Origin: Trema orientale
Lineage: Eukaryota; Streptophyta; Magnoliopsida; Rosales; Cannabaceae
Reading direction: 5' to 3'
Length of the DNA: 64,000 nt
Assembly: GCA_002914845.1 (NCBI GenBank)
Contig: JXTC01000008.1
Span: forward strand, 83,773 to 147,772
Below are positions 1 to 12,500 of this stretch, in pieces (positions within the stretch are counted from its first letter, which is position 1; each line of letters begins with the position of its first letter). The position numbers were made by a program, and so were the translations under genes. The notes under the pieces were generated by a model that was not told the origin of the DNA, did not search any database, and saw only the letters and a list, made by a program, of their open reading frames with translations.

Positions 1-900
1 GACGTTGCTTTCTATCATTCCATTTATCTACTCGTATTCACATTCACTAGAAGTAATTACAATATAGGATGACAGTAGCGTAAAGGATATATGAGGAGAG
101 CATATTCATGATCAGTTCCTAGGCAAGTATTAATCATACTAAATTTGTTAGTCTAGCTTGTGATGTTAGTGTTACAACAAAAAAATGTGGAGTAATGGTA
201 CGGAGAATCAGTGGTGTTCAGCACTATAATGACGTATTTGTAGATAATTCTAATTAATAAATTGAGTTCCACGTGAATTAAAATTATAATTAGCCTTTAG
301 CTAGTAACAGACTCAAACATTATGTGGTTTAAAAATGTGATTAGTGAATTTTCAAACAATATACTAGATTCAAAAATAGTTTTCATTGATTCAGTATATA
401 ATAGTAAACAATCCATTTGAAATTCATTTTTAAGGCTCGCTCGGAATTAAATATTGAAATGTGACTAAATACTTAACTACAGAATAAACTGACCTAAAAG
501 AAGAAATAATCACAATACAATTGAATCTCAACATTAAATTCAAATGATGTTCAGTAAAATTTCAAAGCGTCCACGTCATCTAACCCAATCAGAGTATTAC
601 ATAATTTTGTGTTTGTAGACACTAGAATGAGCTAAAAGAGTAAATTAAGTAGCTAGGAAAATCGAATACAAATCCCAAATGGTATTGCTGTAACCTTTTC
701 ATCACAAAAATAAAATATAGGAGTACTTTAGAAACAAGTTACATTTGTATTTGGTATCTATGACCTCATCGGTCTTGAATTCTTATTGGGTAAATTACTT
801 CTTGATCTAAAAATTGTTATATGAATTTACAAAGTTCTTTTTAATTAACCCTTGTACATGTACTAGCCGTTGTGCTTTTTGCTATTTGATAATCTAATAT
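1..900. other. Anonymous AT-rich DNA, no gene seen
   Basis: No coding pattern, splice-bounded exon or terminal repeat could be recognised on either strand. The stretch is AT-rich and lacks long open frames. Confidence 0.5.
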
Positions 901-924
901 ATTTCTTTGAGTAAACTATTGGAA

Positions 925-1055
925 GGACAGCTTCCACAAAGCGGTGGGCTCGTCCACTATTTGTCTAATGATATTCTCATCCCTATTAGCGTATTGATTA
1001 CTAGGATACCTCTTGTTCAAGAGGTCATGGGTTCAAATCCTAGAGGACAAAAAAG
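925..1055 (+). repeat. tRNA-like (SINE-type) fragment
   Basis: A B-box-like motif, ggttcaaatcc, lies at about 1029-1039. It is preceded by a short hairpin (acctc / gaggt) like an anticodon arm at about 1009-1027. The 5' acceptor arm and a convincing A box are not visible, so this is not a tRNA gene. It is most simply a degraded tRNA-derived SINE piece or chance similarity. Confidence 0.3.
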
Positions 1056-4000
1056 GCTGACGTTTTTGTGTTACCTACTTGGTAGTTGCATGTCTAAGTT
1101 TACTTATCTTCTTAAAGTGAAACTTTTAGAATTGGAAAATTTTTTCATGATTATAGATTGAGAAAATTTTCATTGATTGAAGAATGGATTTGAGTGTTTA
1201 AAAGTGATTTTCATTCAGTCTTATCTTTTCTCTCTAAATACACAAGAATCGGCCTTATACTCATTAGGTAAGAAATTATTTGATTATTGATAATTTAATC
1301 AAACGTAGAATTTTCTTACATAGTTTTGGTGATTTTTATTTTAAATTTTCAAATTAATTAGTATAGTATGTAATGAAGTAGGTTGTGGTATTTGACAAAT
1401 TACATACCTTTATTTTCAAAAGATCCATGGATATTTTAAACTTAAGTATTTAGGTAAACGTAATTTTCTTTTTCAAAAGATGTGTAGTTTCAAAAACTTA
1501 TGAGCTATTTGAAATTGAATTTTGTAAAACTGTATATATTGTAAAGTTTGAACCTTGTTATATATAAAATTTAGTTATGGTACTAAATTAATCCTGATCT
1601 AGATTTGTAGTGCTAGTTGGAGAATTCTTTAGATCAATGAAATTTTCATAAACTTAAAGTTTTAAGTATCTTTCTAGTTTAAATGTAGTAATATATTCTT
1701 GGTACTTGACTAAGAAGCTAAAATGTATTTTCACATGTATATTTATAAGTTAACTTTGAACTGAACATGAGATGTTTATGGAAAACTTTTATGTGGCAAC
1801 TTTGAGAAACAAGTTTGACTTCTTAAAAAAGTTTTAGTATAAATTAATATGGTATAAATGAAAATTTTTGGAAGAAATATGTATACGTCAAGAATACCAT
1901 ATTTATAATATATTGTAACATGAATTTTGCTAAGTAAAACTTAGTTATGGTATTTGGTTTAGAATCTTGTGTGAATGGAGAAACTTTAGATTTTAAATCT
2001 TGTTTAGATATTTTGTAAAACCTTGTTGTTCTAGTTTTATATGCCTTGTAATTTGGGTATGCTAATACTTCCATGCTTTTCTTATATATGTGACTTATTT
2101 TATTGATATATACATGATGTTGGTGAACTTTGGATTATTAAAACCTTGTTGAGTAATAAATGATTTTCACTAGTTAAGTCAAGTTAGATTGACCTTATCT
2201 TGGTGGTCTCAATTGGATAATTGAGCACTTATGTCGTTGATTTAATTTGGAATTATAAGTATTGAGAACTCTTAGTATCGGAGACTTGGGATGACGTCTT
2301 ATTTAAGCTTTAAATAGAAATAAATTAGTTTTGAATACCTAAGTCTTGAAGGGACTTAGGTGGTACATAGTAATACATGGCATTTTCATTAGAACTTTTA
2401 AAATTCATAGAAATTTGATTTTCAAATGAATACAAGCTATGAATTTTTGGTGTTTGATAGAAACTGAGTTATGTAAAATTAATGTGTGATTCTTCCTTTG
2501 AAAACATAAATTGAGCTTTTAAATTCTTGGTATTGTTATATTAGAAATTGAGTAAGGCTTAAAAAAAATTATCTATCTACACACTCTAATATTTTTTCGA
2601 AATGCTTTATAAAATCTCTATGTCTTAAAGATGTATTTCAAAACTATTTTTAATAAAATTGCTAGAGTGTGGTGACTTCAAAATTATAAAGTATAGAGAT
2701 AACCTTACCAAAGCATACCTTACCTAGAGTTTGTCATAAATAAAGAATTATAGAAACGTGTTTGCATATGTGATATGCCAGTTAAAAGATTTGAATTTCT
2801 TGGCGAGAAATATTTGAAAACTTTTAGAAAAACTTTGGCATTTTAAGAAAAACTTATATCACGTTCAATTATGTTTTGAAGAGGATTAACATAATTTAAG
2901 CGCTTGATGTTAACTGATAAGTATCACTTGATGAACTTTGTTTGTTTCAATTTTAAAGAATTCTTGGAATTTTGAATAAGTTGTTGGTATTGAGTTTTGT
3001 TTGTGACTCATTACTCGATATGAGTTAAACCCAGGCATGTGATGGCATAATTGACAATATTTTGAAATAAGATATTGTTATCAGTTTTGCTTGCATGTAG
3101 CATATCGAGTCATTTCTATATGACTACTCCTTGTATCAAAGACTTTGAAAGTCTTTGGATTCATTGGTGATTTGTACGACTTATAATTATATAGTTCTAT
3201 ATTGGGCAAAGGGACTTGGAGAGTCCCTGGAATTAATTATGGTATGAGTTATTATGATATAATATTACCTTGTATAAAAGACTTGGGAAGTCTTTTTGCT
3301 ATATTTATTATAGGGATACTTCCATTTTATATACTTGGGTTATTTATTGTGCAATGTACTCCTTTGTTAGAGACTTCTACTCTTAGTGATTCTAGTTTTG
3401 TTCTTGACTAGAAATGTTTTGTATACTTAGTTATTTCTCACTCGTTGTGAGGAATGGTAAATAACTTATGTCATTATACTCTTATTGCAGTTTCTAAACT
3501 CTAGACTTGTCTATCTTGTGCAGTATAATACATGGGTATTAATTTCCATTTGGAAACCTGTTAGAGTCTTTGAACTCAATGATTGTCTAGAATCGGGTTA
3601 AAGATACAGTCAAATGGGATTATCCCGGTGTATTATTGATCAAGCATGACTAGGGAGATGGTATCATATGTATTCGACATTTGATCTGCTACTCTAGTTT
3701 GATGCCTAACAATCAGTGCTCAGGTTTTAGGAGTTGTATTTTCAACTTCTAGCTTTGGCTTTTGTTACTACTCTATGACTAATTACTGAGTTGAGGACAC
3801 TGTTTCTAATCTCTTGTGTTGGGATCCTAGTATCTACTGGTGAGCCATCTTATGATTCTATATTTCTTTGTATACATTCTTATCTCATAATATTGTGTGG
3901 CATTGATATATTGATGATATTCAATGTCAGGTGAGAAGTGTATATTTCACACTTCTTGATTTACCTAGTATTTGGTTTGGTACTTTAAAAAAAAAAAAAA

Positions 4001-4110
4001 CAACAATAACAATAACAACAAACAAACAAACAAACAAATTGTGATCAAGTGTTTATTCTCATTCCAGTAGCTATTCTAAGCCATACTACTCACACTCCTT
4101 GGTTTATACT
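1056..4110. other. Gene-free AT-rich DNA, possibly the interior of an old Ty3-type element
   Basis: No protein domain could be read in any frame. The only structural clue is at the right edge, where a pol-end plus polypurine junction precedes an LTR, so part of this may be decayed or non-coding internal sequence of that element. Between about 3130 and 3300 short imperfect palindromes of the form gactt-ggg-aagtc recur. A poly-A plus (AAC)n/(AAAC)n low-complexity tract lies at about 3987-4038. Confidence 0.4.
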
Positions 4111-4146
4111 TGAATTTCGGGACAAAATTCTTTTAAAGAAGGAAGG
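4111..4146 (+). other. Pol-end / polypurine-tract junction of an old Ty3 element
   Basis: The segment tgaatttcgggacaaaattc followed by ttttaaagaaggaagg matches the usual ending of plant Ty3 polyproteins, where a 'F-R-D-K-I-L' type coding tail runs into a purine-rich tract just before the 3' LTR. The coding region upstream is not recognisable. It supports reading the following sequence as a plus-oriented 3' LTR. Confidence 0.5.
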
Positions 4147-6514
4147 ACGCAAAAATCCAAATTTTCAACAGTATTCCAACCCTTTTTGCCTAAAAAATAA
4201 TAAAAACATTTAAAATAAAATATACTATTTTATATAAGTGATGGGACCTACTTTTGTTTTTAAATACATTCCCCTCGTTTCTTTCTCTCCTATACCTGAC
4301 AATCTCTCTCTCTCTCTCTCTCTCTCTTCCTTTTTTTTCCTTCTTCCTTCTTCTTCTTCTTCTTTGTAATTTTCAACTAAAAATCAACCACCACTATCAA
4401 TGGCAAGCTTAAGCCGCTCCCGACCGGCGTCGACCTTTCTCAACCATTAGTTTTTGGCAAATTAGCTCTGATAAACCGAGTTATGAGTTTTTTTTGCCGT
4501 TTTACAAGTTAATTTGTGACGTTTATACAATTATTTTTGCGAAGTTATTTTTATGGTCGTAAATTATATGAGGTGAAAGAGAAGAATAAATCATGAATAA
4601 ATATAATGGTGTTGTGTTGAAATGATATTCGGTTTAAGAGAAATCTTAGAATGTGATATTTTTCTAATTCAGGTACAAAAAGTGATATTTTTGCAAAACT
4701 AAATAGTATTGGACTGAAGTCTGCTACTATTGAGATTGAGCCTTGGACTGAGCCTAGAAAAGTGTTATTTTTAAACTATTTATGCAAAAGTGACATTTTT
4801 ACAAATAAACAGCAAAGTCGATATTTTTTTAAAAATATTTTTCAAAGTGATATTTTCCAAAATAATTCGGTGATAATGATATTTTCTGAAATATTTCAAA
4901 AAAAATGATATTTTTTCAAATATTAAGCAAAGATGGTATTTTTCTAAATACTTGGAAAAAAGTGGATTTAGTGAGGTCGAGAAACGAGTTTTGATATATA
5001 ACATCGATATGTTTTGACGTAACACGAATTCCGAGACTCGTGAATAGTATCATTTTGAGTGTCACAGGCTAGGACTTGGCCCGAAACCCAAATTTGACAA
5101 ATTAAATATCTAACCTAACTATTTTCGGTGTTAGGAATTCAACGGTGACTCCTATTTCTCATTTTGAGGCTTCATTGAAAAAGTCACTTTTCAAAGTGAG
5201 CTTACCAAAATCTCAAAACGACTTTCTGAGCACCCAACCAACCTGAGATTTTTCAAGCACCATTAGCTTGGTATAACTATTATCTCGAGGTAGGGATTTA
5301 ATTACCTGGTTTTATATATGTTTTAATTTAAATTTTGCATAATGATTGATTTGTGAAAAATCGTGATTAAAATGATATTTTGATAAACTGTTAAAAAATC
5401 TTGGATTATTCTAGAATTGGACTATTTAACTTCTATACATATTTGTAAAATTGTGATTATGGGTAATACAGTGGATTTAGTTGCCCACGTACAGTTAACT
5501 CCAGAATAATATTAAGTAGAATTTTTAAAACATTATTTGGTTATATATTGCATAGTTATTATATATCATTTTACGTGTTGTATATACCATAGGATCACAC
5601 AATTGAGTTTTATTATTATATCATAGTAGTTTAGATAGATGGCGAGTTGCTGTAGCACTAGGTGAAAGACTTAGGACCCTGTATAGGTTTTTAGCTGACA
5701 CACCTTCCGATAGTATCAGGATACTAGATACCTTTAGTAATAGGTATTACAGGGCCGCGATGGAAGGATGAGAGCTCACTCATTTACATTGGTGGATGTA
5801 TGATATGTACAATCATATCTTTATGGTTTTGGTTTTGAATATGTGATTATTCTGGATAATAATTATTTTATAAACTTGGTTTATAAATAGATTTCAAAAA
5901 AGGTATTAACTATGCAGGTTTGGTAAAATTATATCCATTCAAAAAGGTAATTGAATTTCTACTGAACATGTGAATGCTCACCCCTTTACTTCTTCTACTT
6001 TTGGGTATTTAACTATTTGAGGTAGTCATCTTGATGGATAGACAAGCTGTACAGCTTGTGTATGCAGTTCTACTCTTAATTTCCTGGTGGGTGTCTATAC
6101 TCTATTAACGTCTTTTCCTTGTCCAAATACTTAGCCAAGATTAGTAAATTTACTAAGTAGATATATGAGAATGATTTTGTTATTAATTTGAGAACTTGAT
6201 ACTACAAGTGATTTTATAAATTATTTTGGATATTGGACTAAAATTTTCAGTTGAACTCAATTTACTAAAATTTATGATTTCTTAATAAGTATCCAAGTAA
6301 GATAGCTGGAAATTTTCTTGAACTTTAACGAGTATTTTTCTTTAGTAATTAAAAATTAACAAGAGTTTAAATGGTTATGGAATTTATAATGATTTGAGGA
6401 CCAAAACGATATTTTCTAATACTTGATTTCTCCTGAATTTTGTAAAATTAATATTTTATTATATTTTCACTTAAAATTACTAAAAGTCACGGCATTGAAT
6501 TTCTGATTGTGACA
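4147..6514 (+). repeat. Degraded Ty3-type LTR, copy 1
   Basis: This resembles the full-length LTR at 61537-63519 block by block. It has the taggaattcaacg motif (about 5132-5144), an inverted-repeat-prone middle, the gatgagagctca motif (about 5768-5779), the tgctcaccc block (about 5976) and an end in gtgaca at 6509-6514. It is about 2.4 kb, longer than the intact copy, partly because of a divergent AT-rich repeat array at 4675-4970. A (TC)n tract at 4303-4327 corresponds to the CT-rich 5' part of the intact LTR. The left boundary is set by the preceding purine tract. Plus orientation is inferred from the order of blocks. Confidence 0.65.
4675..4970. repeat. Divergent minisatellite-like array inside the LTR
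   Basis: The core aaagtgatatttttc recurs about seven or eight times with heavy divergence (gtgatattttt, gtgacattttt, gatattttttc) at roughly 30-45 bp spacing. The minus-strand open frame across it has no meaning beyond this repetition. Confidence 0.5.
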
Positions 6515-9194
6515 CCGATCTAGCCCAACGACTATAGCAAAGTTTGGCCAAGCCTGTAATGAAACATGCTTAAGCTCTATTTTTTCAAATATATTGAACC
6601 CCAAAATCTCTTTACGCCACTGTCGATATTGTCTGCTCTACATGCCATTCTCGAAGGAAAAAAAACAGTGCTTCGTAGAGAAATGAGAGAAATAGGAGAG
6701 AGAAGCAAGCAAAATTAGAAAGGTACAAATACTTAAAGAGACGAAATCATCTATGTGCGCTCGACCAATTTATCTAAAAGGAGAATCACATATTTGACCT
6801 CTTGAAGATTAAAGGCTTTTTGATCTTTTTTTCGGTTGGAGATAATCAAGGAGACGATGCTAAAAGAATTGAGAACATACCAAAAGTCTAATGGCTTGCT
6901 GCCAAACTAAGGATTCTAGTTTTCACTTTTTCGAGATCAAAAGAATTATTTCTTCGTGTTCCACGACTGGAGTTTATCAAAAAGAATGTGACAAACTCCA
7001 ACTTAGTCAAGGAATCGATAATAGTGTTTCGTAGAAGAGAGAAATGGAAGAAAGGAGAGGAGTGAAGAGATTATTAGATGGATTTGGCATATGGTGGTTG
7101 TCTAGTAGAAAGGGTTTTAGGAGAGAACAAATTAGACAAGGGATTTTTTTTTTTTGAATAATTAGACAAGAAATTTAAATCCTCAGTTTTAGCCAAATTT
7201 TAATTCCTCCAAAATTATTATGGAGATTTTAGAAGGGAGATGTCCACTCTAGTGGCAGAGTGATTATTCTAATTAAAATCTTTCATTTTATTTTCTACTT
7301 CTCTCTTTTATCAAACAAGAGAGAGGATTTTTTTCTCCTATCCTTTCTTTTATACCAAAGACAATAAGGGAAGTGTGTTCCTCTTCTTTTCTCACTTTTA
7401 TCCTTTCTTTTATACCAAAGACAATAAGGGAAGTGTGTTCCTCTTCTTTTCTTACTTTTCTTCCCTTGGTAGTGTAGGTTCCTAACTTCCTGCCCTCCTA
7501 CTAAAAAAGACTGTTTGAAGCTATCCAGTATTTCTCTAGTAATATGATGTCTGGCATAATCTCCTTCAAGTAAAATTAAAAGCAATAAACAAATTGATCC
7601 ACAATGTATTATATTGTACTTTGATTTACATTTTTTTGACGTAGAGTTTCAAACATATATATGTCCCTGCACCTTTCATTGTTTTTGCTGGTAGTTTCTA
7701 ATCTCTGAAGACCATTAATCTTAATTTTCATTTCTTTTTTAATTAAGTAATAAATTTGGTCTTTCTTTGGGGAATGCCTTTATTCACTGTTGATGCTCAT
7801 CATATTAAATAAAAAAGATTAGAAAAACACTCTTGTCCTTTTAATATTTGTGGCAGTTGGTCAACTTATTCGTTTTATGACTCATATCGTGATAAACACA
7901 GAGTTCTTATTTGAAGCTTTAACTTTCCAAAGCATTTGAATTATCAGCATGCACTAGAAGCAACATATCCATTTATTATTCTTAGAGAAGTCAATAAATG
8001 TCTATGTCTTATCTTTTAATAATAAATTAATATGTGGTATTCTTTACATGTTAAAGTACTGATTCCTTAATAGGAATGAAAGATGTCAAACTATAAATTA
8101 ATATAGAAACAAAATTTATGTACTGAGCAATACTATGTAACACATTTTCTCGTAACCTTATTTAGTTCCTTGACAGTTTGGTGCTGAAATTTAAATATAT
8201 TCACAATATGAAAATTTGTTTTGTTTCATCTCTAAAAAGTATTAATATGTCTTAACAAAATCCTTAATATACTAGCATATAAAAGTATTCGGGCTCATCA
8301 TTATTTTCATCCGGATACCCTATTATGTAACTTGTAACGTGGTTTTCATTAACTTTTCTTATGCGCTTAGTGGAAAACTCACGAGAAGAAATAGTTTGAA
8401 TGCCTCCACTGAATTTTTAAACATTTTACAGAATTGATTTAACCAAACAAGCACCTCTAATTTTTAACAAATTTCCATTCCTCAATTTATTGTTCGTTCA
8501 GCTTTTTCTTTAAAAAATAATAATAAAAAAAGCAAAAATCATAAAGTGGATAGTGCCATAAACAGTGCCAGTTAATATAAAATTGTAGATGTGCATTTGA
8601 TCATTACACAACATATATATATATATATATATTCATTAACAATAAAGAATCCTGGAGCAAAAATATTATTAAATTAATCTCCTTTTTATCGGTGGATACA
8701 TAAGAAGTCAAAGCCTAATAGGTTTGATATGTAGGCAGAACTCGTCTAAAAGTAGTAGTGGAGCTCTTAAAGTGACTACGATACATGCTACCACATATAC
8801 TTGAAAAGTAGGTGCTAATTTCTCCATGCTTTAAAGGAAACAAAAGAACCAAAAAGTATGGCTTTTCTATAAGAAGAAAATATATATAATATATACATAA
8901 AACAATATTTGTATATTGATACGAGTGTGTACGGGCTAGTGGAAACCAACTCAAACTCCACCACGCTTTCTATACACATTCAATTTTTCTATTCACCACT
9001 TCTTCAAGTTCATTTTATGTGGTAACCGTGGACCCTGCACATGGACACCCATACTATAATTTAGAAACAGAGCGCATATATGATGCTATGTATACACAAA
9101 TAAAATTAAATATGATTACTACCTTCATGACATGAAGTAAAGTGCGCCTGCTGTAACTGAGTCAGATGAATAACTTGTGATACTCAGAATTAGG
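6515..9194. other. Anonymous AT-rich DNA between repeats
   Basis: No gene recognised. It contains the 60-bp direct duplication at 7339-7458, a (TA)n tract near 8613-8632, and scattered low-complexity poly-A/T. Nothing else supportable was seen. Confidence 0.5.
7339..7458. repeat. Tandem duplication, 2 x 60 bp
   Basis: Two adjacent 60-bp units, 7339-7398 and 7399-7458, each starting tatcctttcttttatacc, are nearly identical. On the minus strand the unit is a multiple of three, so an open frame (7295-7585) reads through both copies as a 20-residue repeat rich in Lys/Arg. I see no homology, splice site or promoter that would make it a gene. Confidence 0.8.
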
Positions 9195-9546
9195 TTACCA
9201 CATTGCATATATAACATGGAATAACGAATTCCCAATTAAGACTTCTATCAAAACTAATAAATTTTCGGTTGAGAGAACTTTTCTCAGTCTGCCGATTCTT
9301 CCAGAGACTACAGCCTTTTCTGGACAGTTTTTCGACAGACCAAAAAACTTTTCGGTTTGTTGAAAACTCTGTTTTCGGCAGTTTTCATAACTAGGGGAGA
9401 GAAACAAAGAAAAAGGGGAGTGGGAGGAAAGAAAGCGACAGTTTCAAACGAAGAGTTTCGTTTAAAACAACTTTAAAAACATCATCCAACAAGCAATTTA
9501 ATAATCATACAAGACGAAACAATCAACATTTAAACAAAGAAAAACA
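9195..9546 (-). other. Probable 3' untranslated tail of the copia element
   Basis: The segment follows the pol stop on the minus strand. It contains cggcag and cagtctgccg motifs reminiscent of the LTR at 15080-15260, but no copy of the 1.3-kb LTR could be found here or further left. The element's 3' end is therefore truncated, deleted or too diverged to see. Confidence 0.4.
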
Positions 9547-12500
9547 TCAATGAAGTTCATTTAGATCAATCATTCCAAGTTCCTTACGAATCATGCAAAA
9601 ACGATCCTCGTTGAGAGGTTTAGTGAAGATATCAGCTAGTTATTTTTCCGTGCAAACAGACTCAAGGACAATATCACCTTTTTGCATATGATCATGAAGA
9701 AAATGATATCTAATATCAATATGCTTAGTACGTGAATGCAAAATTAGATTTTTGGACAAATTGATAGCACTAGTATTATCACATTTAATAGGTACATGAT
9801 CATAATTCATTTCAAAATCTATTAGAGTTTGTTTCATCCAAAGAATTTGAGCACAACAACTACCAGCAGAGATATATTTAGCTTCAGTAGTAGAAAGAGT
9901 AACAGAATTTTGTTTCTTACTAAACCATGATACAAGTGAATAACTAAGAAAATGACAAGTGCCACTAGTGCTCTTGCGGTCGGTTTGACAACCGGCATAG
10001 TCCGTATCCGAAAAATTTGTAATGTTAAAGTGTGTGCCTTTAGGATACCACAATCCTAGATTCATAATACCATGCAAATATTTCAGTATACGTTTTACTG
10101 CACTAAGATGTGATTCCTTAGGATTGGATTGAAATCTAGTACATAGATAAACACTAAATATTATATCCGGTCTACTTGCTGTTAAGTAAAGAAGTGAGCC
10201 AATCATACCTCGATATTTAGTAATATCCACTGCTTTACCATTTTCGTCTTTGTCAAGTTTGATTGTAGAGCTCATTGGTATTTTCATTGATTTGGAGTTT
10301 TTTATGTCAAACTTCTTGAGCATATTCTTGATGTACTTGGATTGAGTGATAAAAATACCTTCTTTGCTTTGTTTGATTTGAAGTCTAAGGAAAAAATTAA
10401 GTTCTCTCATCATGCTCATTTCGAACTCATCATGCATATGTTTAGAAAATTTTTTACAAAGAGAAAAATTAATAGTACCGAATATAATATCATCAACATA
10501 AATTTGAACTAAAATCATTTCTCCCCTTCTTCTTTTTATGAAAAGAGTAGTATCCGCTTTTCCCATAGTAAAACCATTTAAAATCAAAAATTTACTCAAT
10601 CTATCATACCAAGCTCTAAGAGCTTGTTTTAAACCATAAAGAGCCTTTTTCAAGTTAAAACATGATCCGGATACTTATGATTTTGAAAATAGAGAGGTTG
10701 GGCTACATAAACTTCTTCTAAAATGTATCCATTTAGAAATACACTCTTAACATCTATTTGATATATAATGAAATCTTTATGACATGCAAATGCTAAGAGC
10801 ATTCTTATGAACTCTAATCTTGCTACTGGTGTGAAGGTTTCTTCATAATCAATACCATCCCTTGATTAAAACCTTAAGCAACTAATCTAGCTTTGTTTCT
10901 CACAATCAACTCATGCTCATCTATTTTATTTCTAAAGACCCATTTAGTCCTAATAACTGATTGGTTCTTCGGTCTTAGAACTAATTCCCACACATCACTT
11001 CTTTCAAACTAATTTAATTCTTCTTGCATAGCTAAAATCCATGATTCATCATTTTCGGCATCTTTAAAACTTTTTAGTCCAATTTGAGAGATGAAAGCCA
11101 AGTTATTGCAAATACTTCTAAGTGATGCTCTAGTCTTGACTCTTTGTAAAGGGTCACCTAGAATTTGATCTTTAGGATGAGCATATTTGAATTTTAAATC
11201 TTGAGAAAGTGTAAGAGTGTTATCATTGTCGCTTTCCTTTTCTTCCTTAAGACCTTGTTGTTATAGTTGAGTTCTTTTCTCTTCATTTGACTTCTCATTT
11301 GCATTTGGCTCATTCAAACTCGGATCCAGAACTATAACATCATCATCATCTAATTTTCTCTCCTCATGGAAAGCGTTAGACTTATCAAAAATAACATGCA
11401 TAGATTCTTCAACTACCAATGTTCTTTTGTTAAAAACTCTATAAGTTTTACTAGTAGTAGAATATCTAATAAAAATACCAACATCGGATTTTGAATCAAA
11501 TTTTCCCAAATTATCTTTAGTATTTAAAATAAAACATCTGCAATCAAAAACTTTAAAGTAGCCAATGTTGGGTTTTCTGCCTTTTCAAAGCTCATAAGGT
11601 GTCTTATTCAAAATTGGCCTTATCATAACTCTATTCACAATATGATAAGCGGTACTTACCGCTTCAGCCAAAAAATATTTTGACAAAGTATTTTCATTTA
11701 GCATGCTACGTGCCATTTCTTATAAGGTTCTATTTTTTCTTTTTACAACTCCATTTTATTGCGGAGTCCTAGGAGCGGAAAAGTTGTGATCAAAACTATT
11801 TTTATAGCAAAATGCTTCTATTTCTTTATTTTCAAACTCACCACCATGATCACTTCTAATAGATATGATGGTGTAGCATTTTTCATTTTGCACTTTCTTA
11901 CAAAAGATAGTAAATACATTTAAAACATCATTTTTATGAACAATGAATAGAACTCAAGTTAATCTTGAAAAATCATCTACTATCACAAAAGCATAGTATT
12001 TTCTACCAATACTCGCTACTCTTGATGGTCCAAATAAATCCATGTGAAGTAGTGGCAAAGGTCTAGAAGTAGTAATAACATTTTTGGATTTAAAAGAACT
12101 TTTCACTTATTTTTCAAATTGACATGCATCACAAACTTTGTCTTTTTCAAAGAGTAAACTAGGTATACCATTAACAAGGTTTTTCTTAGAAAGTTCAGAA
12201 ATAGTATTCATGCTAGCATGTCCAAGTCTTCTACGCCAAAGCTAAGAATTATCTTTTAAAACCGAAAAATATTTAACTTGACTAAAATATCTTTCAATGT
12301 CAATAGTATAAACAGTGTCTTTTCTTTCACCTTCAAAAATAATTTCTTTTGAACAAGTATCCTCAATCAAGCATTTAGAAGGTTCAAAAATCACTCGATA
12401 CCCCTTGTCACAAAGTTGACTAATACTAAGTAAATTGTGTTTAAGGCTCTCAACAAGTAAAATATTTTTAATAATGAGAGATGAAGTAGAGCCAATGTTA

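Noticed and set aside
985-1050. Candidate tRNA gene
   Set aside because: Only a B-box-like motif and a small hairpin are visible; no acceptor stem pairing or proper D arm could be drawn.
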